DNA from: Streptomyces sp. NBC_00510
GTDB lineage: Bacteria; Actinomycetota; Actinomycetes; Streptomycetales; Streptomycetaceae
Length of the DNA: 64,000 nucleotides
Direction of reading: 5' to 3'
Assembly: GCA_036013505.1 (NCBI GenBank)
Contig: CP107851.1
Location: 9,658,001 to 9,722,000, forward strand
The notes under the pieces were generated by a model. That model worked only from the letters and a program-made list of their open reading frames with translations, did not search any database and was not told the origin of the DNA. The translations under genes were made by a program, and so were the position numbers. Positions 50,451-58,480 of this stretch are shown in pieces. Numbering within the stretch: position 1 is the first letter of the stretch; every line of letters starts with the position of its first letter.

Positions 50451-50924
50451 GGCGGTTCCTCGGGTCGGTACGGTCGGTACGGTCGGTCCGGTTGACGGGG
50501 GTGAGAGGCGCCGTACGGTCCTGGCCCACCAGAACTGGGCGCCCGCGCCGAGCAGGTACACGCCGGTGGCGGTGGCCCCCACCAGGCCCCACAGCAGGGG
50601 GCCGGACAGGACGTGCGCCAGCAGAGAGCTGAGCACGGCGCCGAGGGCGACCGTGGGCAGGTGCAGTGCGGCCCAGACGGGGCCGGCCGGTGGTGCCGTG
50701 CGGGCCAGGGGACGCCCGGGGCCGCCGTGGGCGGCGGCCCCCACCGCGACGTAGGTGAGCGTGGCGCCGGTGAGCAGCGCCAGCACCTCCGCGCCGGACG
50801 GTGTGTCCCGTGCGGACGCGGTCACGGCGGTGGCCGTCCACAGGGCCAGGGTGTAGCCGTGGGGTGCCGCGCCGGCCGCCACGATGCCCTGGAGAGAGCC
50901 GCGGTATCCGCGCGCGGTCGTCAT
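49857..50924 (-). CDS. In-frame fusion of a small membrane domain with the nitroreductase
   Basis: Reading from ATG 50924, which has GGGAG/GAGGGA upstream, gives 355 residues without a stop. Residues 1-140 have about four hydrophobic helices (GYTLALWTATAV, VLALLTGATLTYVAVG, ALHLPTVALGAVLSSLLAHVL, LLWGLVGATATGVYLLGAG). A linker TGPTVPTVPTRGTA follows, then the complete nitroreductase. The linker is encoded by three 9-bp tandem units (50463-50489). So either a membrane-tethered reductase exists, or a repeat change removed the membrane gene's stop. Both products may be made. Confidence 0.55.
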   Translation of the reverse strand: MTTARGYRGSLQGIVAAGAAPHGYTLALWTATAVTASARDTPSGAEVLALLTGATLTYVAVGAAAHGGPGRPLARTAPPAGPVWAALHLPTVALGAVLSSLLAHVLSGPLLWGLVGATATGVYLLGAGAQFWWARTVRRLSPPSTGPTVPTVPTRGTAMTLVLDPAAQDLLFREARTANTFTDAPVTDEQVQDIYDLVKYGPTSMNQQPLRVVLVRSEDARARLVQHLAEGNKKKTATAPLVALLAADNEFHQELPAVFPHFPQAKDVFFAERAVRERSAALNAALQVGYFIVGVRAAGLAAGPMTGFDADAINKEFFPDGDHSVLAVVNIGNPGTDAWFARNPRLAYDEVVSTV

Positions 50925-51080
50925 GGTCCCTCACTCCCGGAACTGAGTGGGGCGGCCACCGGACCGGAGGCCTGCCCCGCCACCAGCATCGGGAGGAGGG
51001 GCATGGGCGGGCATCGCCCATTCAAGGGATCTTGGCGGCCCGCGCGGTGAGGCCGCGATCAGGCCGCGATCAGGCCGCGG

Positions 51081-53906
51081 TCAGGTCCGGTCGGTGCCGA
51101 CGCGGGTCCGTTCCACCGCCAACCGGGTCAGTTCCACGCGGGTGTTGATGCCCAGCTTGGTGAAGACGTGCTTCAGGTGGGTGTTGACCGTGTGGACGGA
51201 CAGGTAGAGGCGGTCGGCGATGGCCCGGTTGGTGAGTCCCTCCGCGACGAGGGGCACCACCTTCAGCTCGGACTCGGTCAGGCTGTCCCAGCCGGAGGTG
51301 GCGGCCGCGCGGCGGGGCATCCCGGAGGCGCGTACGCCGAGGTCCCGCAGGAGGCGGCGGACGCGCTCGTTGTCGTGGAGGGCCCCGGCCGCGGCCGTGA
51401 GCCGCGCGGCCTCCTCCAGCGACGCGACCGCCGCATCGGTGCGGCCGTGTGCGGCCAGGAGGGTGCCCAGGTCCTCGTGTGCCGCGGCAACCGCCGGGAG
51501 GCGGCCCCCGAGACGGTGCCCGGCGACGGCCGCCCCCAGTGCCGCGGGGTCGTCGTGGAGGAGCCCGTCGATGTGGTCCCGTACGGCCAGGACGACGTCC
51601 TGGCCGCCGTTCTCCTCGGCCACGGCGCGCACGACCGTGGCCACCGCCTCGGCCGTCGCCCGGTCGCCGCCGCGCAGCGCCGTACGCGCCAGGGCCGGCC
51701 AGTGGCCGGGGGGCAGACAGAGCAGCCAGGCCGTACGGTCGCCCGCGTGGAAGAAGGCGCCGAGTGCCTCGGCCGCCGCCGTGCCGTGGCCCTGGGCCTG
51801 CAGGAGGCGGGCGTGGGCGAGCGCCGTCCACGGGCCGTACGGGGTGCCGCCCGATGCGGCCGCCGTCGCGGCCCGCAGATGCGCACCGGCCTGGGCGAGG
51901 TCGCCGCGCGCGGTGTCGACCAGGGCCAGGAGGGCGCGGACCAGGGGCACCGCGCGGGCCGTCTCCAGCTCCGCGGCGACGGTGAGGCAGGCTTCGGCCT
52001 CCACGGCCGCGTCGTCCAGGGCGCCGCCTTCCAGCAGGGCGATGGCCCGGCAGGCGTGCCAGTGGGGCAGTGACCAGCCCAGGCCGAGGGATTCGGCGGA
52101 GCGCTGGCCCTCGCGCAGTACCCGCGGGGCGTCCTCCAGCCGGTCGGTGGACAGCATCACGATGGCGAGCCACAGCGCCGGGATGCGGGGCGGCCGCAGC
52201 CGCAGGCCGTCGGCGGTCGTGGCGGCCCGTCCGGATGCGTTCTCGGCGAGTTCGAGGGCGCGGGCCAGGTGGCCGCGGTAGAAGGCGGTCTGCGACTGGA
52301 AGACCATGGCGCTGACGACGACGGCCGGGTCGGCGCTGCGGTACGCCGCCTCGACCAGCCCGGTGTCCGTCTCCTCCGCGGCCGCGATCTCGCGGCGGTG
52401 GATGTGGGCGGTCGCCTTGGCCTTGAGCAGCCGGACGCGCAGGTCCTGCGGGAGGTCGGGCAGCTCCAGGGCCCGCCGCAGATGGCTCATCGCGGCCGCG
52501 TCGTCGCCCGCCGCCTGGTGGATCTCGCCGCCGACCAGCCGGAGCGCGGCCTCCTGGGCGGGTCGCAGTCCGTCGGAGATGGTGGCGTCGACCAGTTCGA
52601 GGGCCTCGTTGACCCGCCGGGTCCAGCCGAGCAGTTCGGCCGCGTGGGTGAGCAGTTCGACGCGCCGCGGGTCGTGGGCGGGCAGCAGGTCCGCCGCCTG
52701 ACGTGCGAGGTCGGCGGCGGATCCGGGGACGGTCCGCGACAGCTCCCGGACCGCGGTGGTCAGGGTGTGCACGGACGCGTCGTCGATGGTGCCGCCGGCG
52801 AGGACGAGGTGCCAGGCGATCTCCGCCCGGTCGCCGCCGCCGTCGCGCAGGGCGTCGGCGGCCTCCCGGTGCAGGGCCACGCGCACGGGCAGCGGGAGGT
52901 CGTCGTGGACGGCCTGCCGGATCAGGTCGTGCCGGAAGGCGAACCGGCGGCCCGCGCTGACCAGCAGTTGTGCGCCCAGGACGCTGTCCACGGCGGACAG
53001 CAGCCCGCCGACGGGCCTGCCGAGCATCCGGGCGACGACGCCGAGGTCGAACGCGCGGCCCAGCACCGAGCCGATCTGCAGCAGATGCCGTGCGTCCTCG
53101 GGGAGCCGGTCCAGCCGCTGCTGGACGCTGCGCCGGAATCCGGCGGGCATCTCCTGGGTCAGAGGGGTCGCGGTGCCGTCATGGATGCCGACGGCGTCGG
53201 CGTCGCGCAGCGAGCGCAGGAGTTCGATCGCCAGGAAGGGGTTGCCCGCGCTGCCGTCCAGCAGCCGGGACAGGGCGGGGGTGGGCGCCGCCCCGAGGAC
53301 GTCCGCCGCCAGCTGCCGCAGCGCCACGGGCGGGAGCGGCCCGAGGGTCAGCCCGCGCGCCCCCCGGTCTCGCAGCGTACGGCTCATCCGGGTGACGTCG
53401 GTCCGTTCGGTGCCGGAGCGTACGGCGATCACCCACAGGACCCGGGAGGCCGCCAGCCGCCCGGGCAGCGTCCGCAGGGCGAACAAGGTGGCCGGGTCCG
53501 CCCATTGCGCGTCGTCGACGAGGACCGCCACCGGGGCGCGCTGCGCGCGGTCCTCCAGGGCGTCGGTGATGCCGTCCAGCAGCCACAGCCGCCGGTCGCC
53601 GGTGGCGTCGGGGGCCCGGCCGGCGCCGGCGGAGGGGCCGTGCACCGCGGCGTACAGCGCGGCCAGTGGGGCGTACTGGTCGAGCTCGTCGGCCCGTACC
53701 CACAGGACGTCGAACCCGGCCGCGCCCGCCAGCTCTCCCAGGTGGGTCAGCAGTCCGCTCTTGCCGGTGCCGGACGCGCCCTCCACGAGCACGCACGCGC
53801 CTTCCCCGCGGAGCACCCCGTCCAGGGCCGCGCGCAGGGCGGCGATCTCGTCGTCGCGGCCCCTCAGGTGGGGGGAGTGCGTCGTCCGGGAGACCGCATC
53901 GTGCAT
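51081..53906 (-). CDS. LAL-type (large ATP-binding LuxR) regulator, divergent from the monooxygenase
   Basis: The 941-residue protein has an N-terminal AAA ATPase with Walker A VEGASGTGKSGLL (Lys49) and Walker B VAVLVDDAQWAD. A long helical TPR-like middle follows. The C-terminal LuxR HTH reads LTESELKVVPLVAEGLTNRAIADRLYLS, VHTVNTHLKHVFTKLGIN. Start ATG 53906. LAL proteins are ATP-dependent activators switched by small ligands. It is divergent from the HpaB-type monooxygenase (159 bp between starts) and so is the prime candidate to activate it. The frame runs on open upstream over the monooxygenase, but that part is antisense and not coding. Confidence 0.9.
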   Translation of the reverse strand: MHDAVSRTTHSPHLRGRDDEIAALRAALDGVLRGEGACVLVEGASGTGKSGLLTHLGELAGAAGFDVLWVRADELDQYAPLAALYAAVHGPSAGAGRAPDATGDRRLWLLDGITDALEDRAQRAPVAVLVDDAQWADPATLFALRTLPGRLAASRVLWVIAVRSGTERTDVTRMSRTLRDRGARGLTLGPLPPVALRQLAADVLGAAPTPALSRLLDGSAGNPFLAIELLRSLRDADAVGIHDGTATPLTQEMPAGFRRSVQQRLDRLPEDARHLLQIGSVLGRAFDLGVVARMLGRPVGGLLSAVDSVLGAQLLVSAGRRFAFRHDLIRQAVHDDLPLPVRVALHREAADALRDGGGDRAEIAWHLVLAGGTIDDASVHTLTTAVRELSRTVPGSAADLARQAADLLPAHDPRRVELLTHAAELLGWTRRVNEALELVDATISDGLRPAQEAALRLVGGEIHQAAGDDAAAMSHLRRALELPDLPQDLRVRLLKAKATAHIHRREIAAAEETDTGLVEAAYRSADPAVVVSAMVFQSQTAFYRGHLARALELAENASGRAATTADGLRLRPPRIPALWLAIVMLSTDRLEDAPRVLREGQRSAESLGLGWSLPHWHACRAIALLEGGALDDAAVEAEACLTVAAELETARAVPLVRALLALVDTARGDLAQAGAHLRAATAAASGGTPYGPWTALAHARLLQAQGHGTAAAEALGAFFHAGDRTAWLLCLPPGHWPALARTALRGGDRATAEAVATVVRAVAEENGGQDVVLAVRDHIDGLLHDDPAALGAAVAGHRLGGRLPAVAAAHEDLGTLLAAHGRTDAAVASLEEAARLTAAAGALHDNERVRRLLRDLGVRASGMPRRAAATSGWDSLTESELKVVPLVAEGLTNRAIADRLYLSVHTVNTHLKHVFTKLGINTRVELTRLAVERTRVGTDRT

Positions 53907-53968
53907 GCCGCAATCGTGCCGCACGGGACCGGGCCTCCTCAATGCCGGAGGGCCTGTGACCGGCGGTT

Positions 53969-53981
53969 TCACCCGGGGTGA
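53969..53981. promoter_or_regulatory. Small palindrome in the LAL/monooxygenase divergent promoter
   Basis: TCACCC-G-GGGTGA, a perfect 6-1-6 palindrome midway between the two start codons. Possible LAL binding site; weak evidence. Confidence 0.3.
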
Positions 53982-54065
53982 TGTGCCGCGGCGGGGCTCG
54001 CTCTCACCCCGTTGGGGCGCAGGCTGCATTCCATCCAGATCCCGTGTCCCGGAAAGGAGCACGAC

Positions 54066-55580
54066 GTGCGTACAGGCAAGGAATACCTGGCGGCACTCGA
54101 CGACGGCCGGAAGGTGTGGGTGGGCGACGAGCTCGTCGACAACGTCGCCACGCACCCGAAGACCAGGGCGTACGCCCGGCGGATCGCCGAGTTCTACGAC
54201 CTGCACCACCGCCCGGACCTCCAGGACGTCATGACGTTCGTGGACGAGGACGGTGTCCGCCGGTCCATGACGTGGTTCCAGCACCGCAGCAAGGACGACC
54301 TGAAGCGCAAGCGGCGCTACATCGAGACCGTGCTGCACGAGCTGGGCGGCGGCGCCACCCCGCGCACCCCCGACGTCAACAACTACGTCCTGCTGACCTA
54401 CGTCGACGACCCCGAGCCCTGGAGCAGCCAGGCCGTGGGGACCGACGGCCGGGACCTCACCGCGGGGATCCTCGACTTCTGGCGGCAGGCACGGGACGGC
54501 GACCTCAACACGACGCCGGCGTTCGTGGACCCGCAGACCGACCGTTCCCGTGAGTCCGCCCAGGCGGAATCGCCCGCGCTGAAGGTCGTGGCCACCTCCG
54601 ACGAGGGCATCACCGTGCGGGGCGTCAAGGCCATCGGCACGGGCGCGGCCTTCGGCGACTGGATCCACATCGGCGTGTTCTACCGCCCGGGCATCCAGCC
54701 GGAGCAGGTCATCTTCGGCGCGGTCCCGCCCAACGCGCCCGGCGTCACCATCATCTGCCGGGAGAGCAACGTCCGCGACGGCGAGGACGTCGAGCACCCG
54801 CTCGCCTCGCAGGGCGACGAGCTCGACAGCGTCATCCTCTTCGAGGACGTGCTGATCCCCTGGGACCGGGTGTTCCACATCGGCAACCCCCAGCACGCCG
54901 CGCTGTACCCGCAGCGCGTCTTCGACTGGCTGCACTACCAGGCGCTCGTGCGGCAGATGGTGCGCGCCGAGCTGATGCTCGGACTGACCCTGCTGATCAC
55001 CGAGCACATCGGCACCTACCAGCTGCCCCCGGTGCAGGCGCGCATCTCGCAGTTCGCCGGGTTCCACCAGACGCTGAAGGCCCATGTGCTCGCCTGCGAG
55101 GACGAGGGCTTCACCACCCCGGGCGGCCTGTACAAGCCGAACGTCCTGATGTTCGACTACGGCAGGGCGTACTACCTGGAGAACATCGCCCGCATGGTCA
55201 ACGAGGTGATCGACCTGGCCGGGCGCGCCTCGCTGATCTTCCCCACCGAGGGGCAGTGGCAGCGCCCGGAGCTGCGGCCCTGGCTGGAGGCACTGCAGAC
55301 CGGCCCGGTCGGCAGGCCGCACGACCGGCTGAAGATCAGCCGGGTGATCCGTGACCTGTTCCTGTCCGACTGGGGCGACCGCATCAGCACCTTCGAGAAC
55401 TTCAACGGCACGCCGCTGCTGGCGATCCGCACGCTCACCATGAAGCGCGCCGAACTGTCCCCGAGCGGGCCCATCGCCGACCTCGCCCGGAAGGTGTGCG
55501 GCATCGACGGTCCCGCCGAGGAGAAGGACACCGCGTACACGGCCCAGGCGGATTACGCCCGCCGGCAGGACGCGTCGTAG
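54066..55580 (+). CDS. FADH2-dependent phenol monooxygenase (HpaB/TftD family)
   Basis: The 504-residue protein starts at GTG 54066 with AAGGAG upstream. The 4-hydroxyphenylacetate 3-hydroxylase fold is clear: YLAALDDGRKVWVGDELVDNV at the N-terminus, VRGVKAIGTGAAFGDWIHIG in the middle barrel, EDVLIPWDRVFHIGN, and a helical C-terminal domain with FAGFHQTLKAHVLACEDEGF. Such enzymes hydroxylate phenols with FADH2 from a separate reductase, here the gene at 57895. With the hydroxyquinol dioxygenase nearby, the likely product is hydroxyquinol. The exact phenol (resorcinol, chlorophenol, nitrophenol or another) is unknown. The end overlaps the convergent regulator gene by 28 bp. Confidence 0.9.
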   Translation: MRTGKEYLAALDDGRKVWVGDELVDNVATHPKTRAYARRIAEFYDLHHRPDLQDVMTFVDEDGVRRSMTWFQHRSKDDLKRKRRYIETVLHELGGGATPRTPDVNNYVLLTYVDDPEPWSSQAVGTDGRDLTAGILDFWRQARDGDLNTTPAFVDPQTDRSRESAQAESPALKVVATSDEGITVRGVKAIGTGAAFGDWIHIGVFYRPGIQPEQVIFGAVPPNAPGVTIICRESNVRDGEDVEHPLASQGDELDSVILFEDVLIPWDRVFHIGNPQHAALYPQRVFDWLHYQALVRQMVRAELMLGLTLLITEHIGTYQLPPVQARISQFAGFHQTLKAHVLACEDEGFTTPGGLYKPNVLMFDYGRAYYLENIARMVNEVIDLAGRASLIFPTEGQWQRPELRPWLEALQTGPVGRPHDRLKISRVIRDLFLSDWGDRISTFENFNGTPLLAIRTLTMKRAELSPSGPIADLARKVCGIDGPAEEKDTAYTAQADYARRQDAS

Positions 55581-57808
55581 GAGGTGCCGGGCCCGGGATG
55601 CAGCACGCCGCACTCCCGGGCCCGGGCCACCGCGCCGCTGCGGCTGTGCGCGTCGAGCTTCCGGAAGAGGGAACTGACCTGGGTCTTCACGGTGTTGCGG
55701 GACACATGCAGCTCGGCGGCGATCTCCCGCAGCGTCAGCGGACCGCACAAGGCGCGCAGGATGCGGCGTTCCCCGGGGGACAGGTCCTGCGCTCGCGGCA
55801 CCGGTGCTGCTGCTGTGGCCGGCTCGGGCCGTGCCGTGCCAAGGCGCGCGAGCAGACCGCCCAGCACCTCCGGAACGGCACCGCCTTCCTCAGGCACGGA
55901 CACGGGGACGGCGCCGCGAACGCCGCGCGGCAGACCCGACGCGACGACGCCGGCCAGCGCCCACAAGTGCGGCTCGCCGCCGTGGACGGTCGCCGTCAGC
56001 GCCCGTGTCGCGCCGGACAGGGCATCGGCGGCCTCGGCGCGGGCAAGGTCCTCCAACAGCAGTCCCGCATGGCACAGATGGGCGGGCGCCGCGGTGAAGT
56101 GGCCGGTCAGACCCTCGGCACGGGCCGTTTCCAGCGCCTGCTCCACCAGGGTGCGCGCCCGTTCCCGGTTCCCGTCCAGATACGCGCACAGGGCCCGCGA
56201 GCCCAGGGCGCGGACCAGGACCAGCGAGTGCCGAGCGCCGTGCGCGTCGCGGACCGCCTCGGCCAGGCGGGCGTCCGCCTCCTGCGTACGCCCCTGCCAC
56301 AGCAGTGCGGTGCCCTGGGCGACGCAGGCCAGCGCCCGCCAGGCGGTCAGCGCGGCGGGACGGCGCACGTCCGCCCCGTCGAGCCGGACCTGAGCGGGGC
56401 CCTCCCCCCGCAGACAGCGGACGAGGGCACGGGCAACGGCCCCCGCCTGCGCCACCGTTCCCCCTTCCCCCACGGTGCCCGGCCCGCACGGCCGGGCCTT
56501 CGCCACGTCGAGCCACCGCTCGGCCGCCTCGGGATCGCCCTCGCACAACGCGGTCATCGCCGCCACGACACACAGCCGGGCGTCGGCGCGGACCGCGCGA
56601 GCCGGCAGCATGCGCAGCCACCGTGCGACGTCCGCGGTCCGGCCCGCGGCCAGGGTCTCCTCCCAGGCCTGCAGGACGGCCGCCAGCGCGCCGGGGGTGT
56701 CGCCGGCCTGCACGAAGTGCCGTACGGCGGGCGTCGTCCGACGCCGCTCGCCGTACCAGTGCCCGGCCGCGTGGTGCAGTGCCGCGGCCCCACCGGGCTG
56801 CTCGGTGGCCAGGACCCCGGTCAGCAGCGCGCGCAACGCCGGGTGGTGCCGGTAGGCCCCCGCAGCCGTACCCGAGGGCACGAGCAGTTGCACGGTCCGC
56901 GCGAGGTCGCGCAGCAGCACTCCGGCGCGGTCGCTGCCCGTGACGGCATGACAGGACTCCGGGCTCAGTTCGTCCAGGACGCTGGTGCGCAGCAGGAAGG
57001 CGCGCTGCTCGGTGGTGAGCCGGTCCAGGACCTCGGTGCCGAGGTAGTCGGCGACCGCGCGGGCGCCGTCGACGGCAGGCCCGCCGGGACGGGCGTCGGC
57101 CGCGGACCCGGCGCGCGTGCGCCCCAGCATGCACAGGCCCGCCGCCCATCCCTCGGTCAGGTGGTACAGCTCGCGCACGCTCCGCTCGTCCACCGGGCCG
57201 CCGGAGCGGCTCGCCAGCAGGGCGGCCGTCTCCTCGGGGGTGAAGCGCAGTTCGTCCGCTGCGAGGTCGGCGGCGAGCCCCCGGGCGCGCAGCGCCGGCA
57301 CCGGCGCCCCGGGGAGGTGGCGGGTGGCCAGCACGGCCCGCATGCCGGCGGGAAGCGCGGTCAGGAAGTCCCCCAGGCAGCGCAGGGCCGCCTGGTCGGT
57401 GAGCCACTCCACCCCGTCCAGCACCAGGGTGAGCGGCGATCCGCCCGCCGGCGCCGCCAGGATGCGGGGCAGCAGGTCCTCGACCCAGACCTCCAGCGTC
57501 CATGCCGCGGCGGGCGGGGGAGTGGGCAGCCCCGGCCGGAACGGGCGGAGCGCCGTGAGGATCCCGGCCCACAGCCGCGCCGGGGTGTTGTCGTACGCGT
57601 CCAGCTCCAGCCACGCCACCTGGCCGTCACGGGCCTGGAGGGCGCGGGCCCAGTCGGCGAGCAGCACGCTCTTCCCGGCGCCCGGCGGCGCCGAGACGAC
57701 GACCACGGGCTCCACCGCGGCGTCCAGACGACGCAGCAGCCGCGGCCGCGGCACGAACTGCCGTGGCCGCGCGGGCGGGTGGAGCTTGTACTCGGCAATG
57801 GTGTTCAA
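55553..57808 (-). CDS. MalT-like ATP-dependent LuxR-family regulator
   Basis: About 751 residues. Walker A VVVVSAPPGAGKSVLL (Lys46 if TTG 57808 starts), LTLVLDGVEWLTD as Walker B, helical repeats, and a C-terminal HTH, LSPGERRILRALCGPLTLREIAAELHVSRNTVKTQVSSLFRKLDA. The HTH is typical LuxR. The start is uncertain: TTG 57808 has GGGAGG only four bases before it, and GTG codons up to about 57870 are possible. It lies 86 bp after the flavin reductase gene on the same strand, at the end of the hydroxyquinol operon. Regulator of this or a linked pathway. Confidence 0.85.
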   Translation of the reverse strand: MNTIAEYKLHPPARPRQFVPRPRLLRRLDAAVEPVVVVSAPPGAGKSVLLADWARALQARDGQVAWLELDAYDNTPARLWAGILTALRPFRPGLPTPPPAAAWTLEVWVEDLLPRILAAPAGGSPLTLVLDGVEWLTDQAALRCLGDFLTALPAGMRAVLATRHLPGAPVPALRARGLAADLAADELRFTPEETAALLASRSGGPVDERSVRELYHLTEGWAAGLCMLGRTRAGSAADARPGGPAVDGARAVADYLGTEVLDRLTTEQRAFLLRTSVLDELSPESCHAVTGSDRAGVLLRDLARTVQLLVPSGTAAGAYRHHPALRALLTGVLATEQPGGAAALHHAAGHWYGERRRTTPAVRHFVQAGDTPGALAAVLQAWEETLAAGRTADVARWLRMLPARAVRADARLCVVAAMTALCEGDPEAAERWLDVAKARPCGPGTVGEGGTVAQAGAVARALVRCLRGEGPAQVRLDGADVRRPAALTAWRALACVAQGTALLWQGRTQEADARLAEAVRDAHGARHSLVLVRALGSRALCAYLDGNRERARTLVEQALETARAEGLTGHFTAAPAHLCHAGLLLEDLARAEAADALSGATRALTATVHGGEPHLWALAGVVASGLPRGVRGAVPVSVPEEGGAVPEVLGGLLARLGTARPEPATAAAPVPRAQDLSPGERRILRALCGPLTLREIAAELHVSRNTVKTQVSSLFRKLDAHSRSGAVARARECGVLHPGPGTSYDASCRRA

Positions 57809-57894
57809 GGAGCCTCCCACCGGGCCGTTAGGGTCCCCGGTGCCCGGCGGGCACGACACGGCACCGGGCACCGGGGGGACTGTGACGACAGGAC

Positions 57895-58374
57895 CTAGCT
57901 CAGGACGCCGAATCCGCCCGCGAAATAGAGCAGCGGACGGGCCTGCGCCTTGTGCTCGAAGTGCCGGACATCGCCGACGAAGATGGTGTGGTCGCCGCCG
58001 GGCAGCGCCTGGGAGACGTCGCAGACCATCGTGGCGATCGCGTCCTTGAGCACCGGCACGCCGTGGTCCTCGTCGACGCTCACGCCCGCGAAGCGGTCCT
58101 TCACCGGAGCGGAGAAGGTGCGGGCCAGGTGTTCGCAGTCCTCGCCCAGGACGTTGACGGCGAAGCGTCCGTGCTCGGCGATCGCGGTGCGGGTGAACAG
58201 GTGGTTGCCGATGCACACGATCAGCTGCAGCGGGTCCAGCGACAGTGCGGAGACCGCACTGGCCGTCATGCCCACGGGGGTGCTTGCGGTCCGCGTGGTG
58301 ATGACGCTGACCCCGGTGGCCAGGCGTCCCATCGTGGCGCGGAAGGCGACGGTCATGTCGAGGGTTTCAGTCAT
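57895..58374 (-). CDS. Flavin reductase component (HpaC/TftC-like)
   Basis: The 159-residue protein shows FRATMGRLATGVSVITTRTASTPVGMTASAVSALSLDPLQLIVCIGNHLFT, GRFAVNVLGEDCEHLARTFS, DRFAGVSVDEDHGVPVL and HTIFVGDVRHFEHK. This is the short-chain flavin reductase family that supplies FADH2 from NADH to two-component monooxygenases. It is almost certainly the partner of the monooxygenase at 54066, even though that gene is on the other strand 2.3 kb away. Start ATG 58374 with GAAGGAG upstream. Confidence 0.92.
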   Translation of the reverse strand: MTETLDMTVAFRATMGRLATGVSVITTRTASTPVGMTASAVSALSLDPLQLIVCIGNHLFTRTAIAEHGRFAVNVLGEDCEHLARTFSAPVKDRFAGVSVDEDHGVPVLKDAIATMVCDVSQALPGGDHTIFVGDVRHFEHKAQARPLLYFAGGFGVLS

Positions 58375-58480
58375 GGGAGACCTCCGGGAAGGAGTGTGCC
58401 GAGCCCTGGTGGACGTGGTGAACTGTGCGCCGCCACCTGTTAATAGGAGGGAAACCGCAGTGTGGCCGGGGGTTCACGGC

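Noticed and set aside
53907..55748. Upstream extension of the LAL regulator to about 1,555 residues
   Set aside because: The extension is antisense to the HpaB-type monooxygenase. The LAL protein starts naturally at ATG 53906, just before its ATPase domain.
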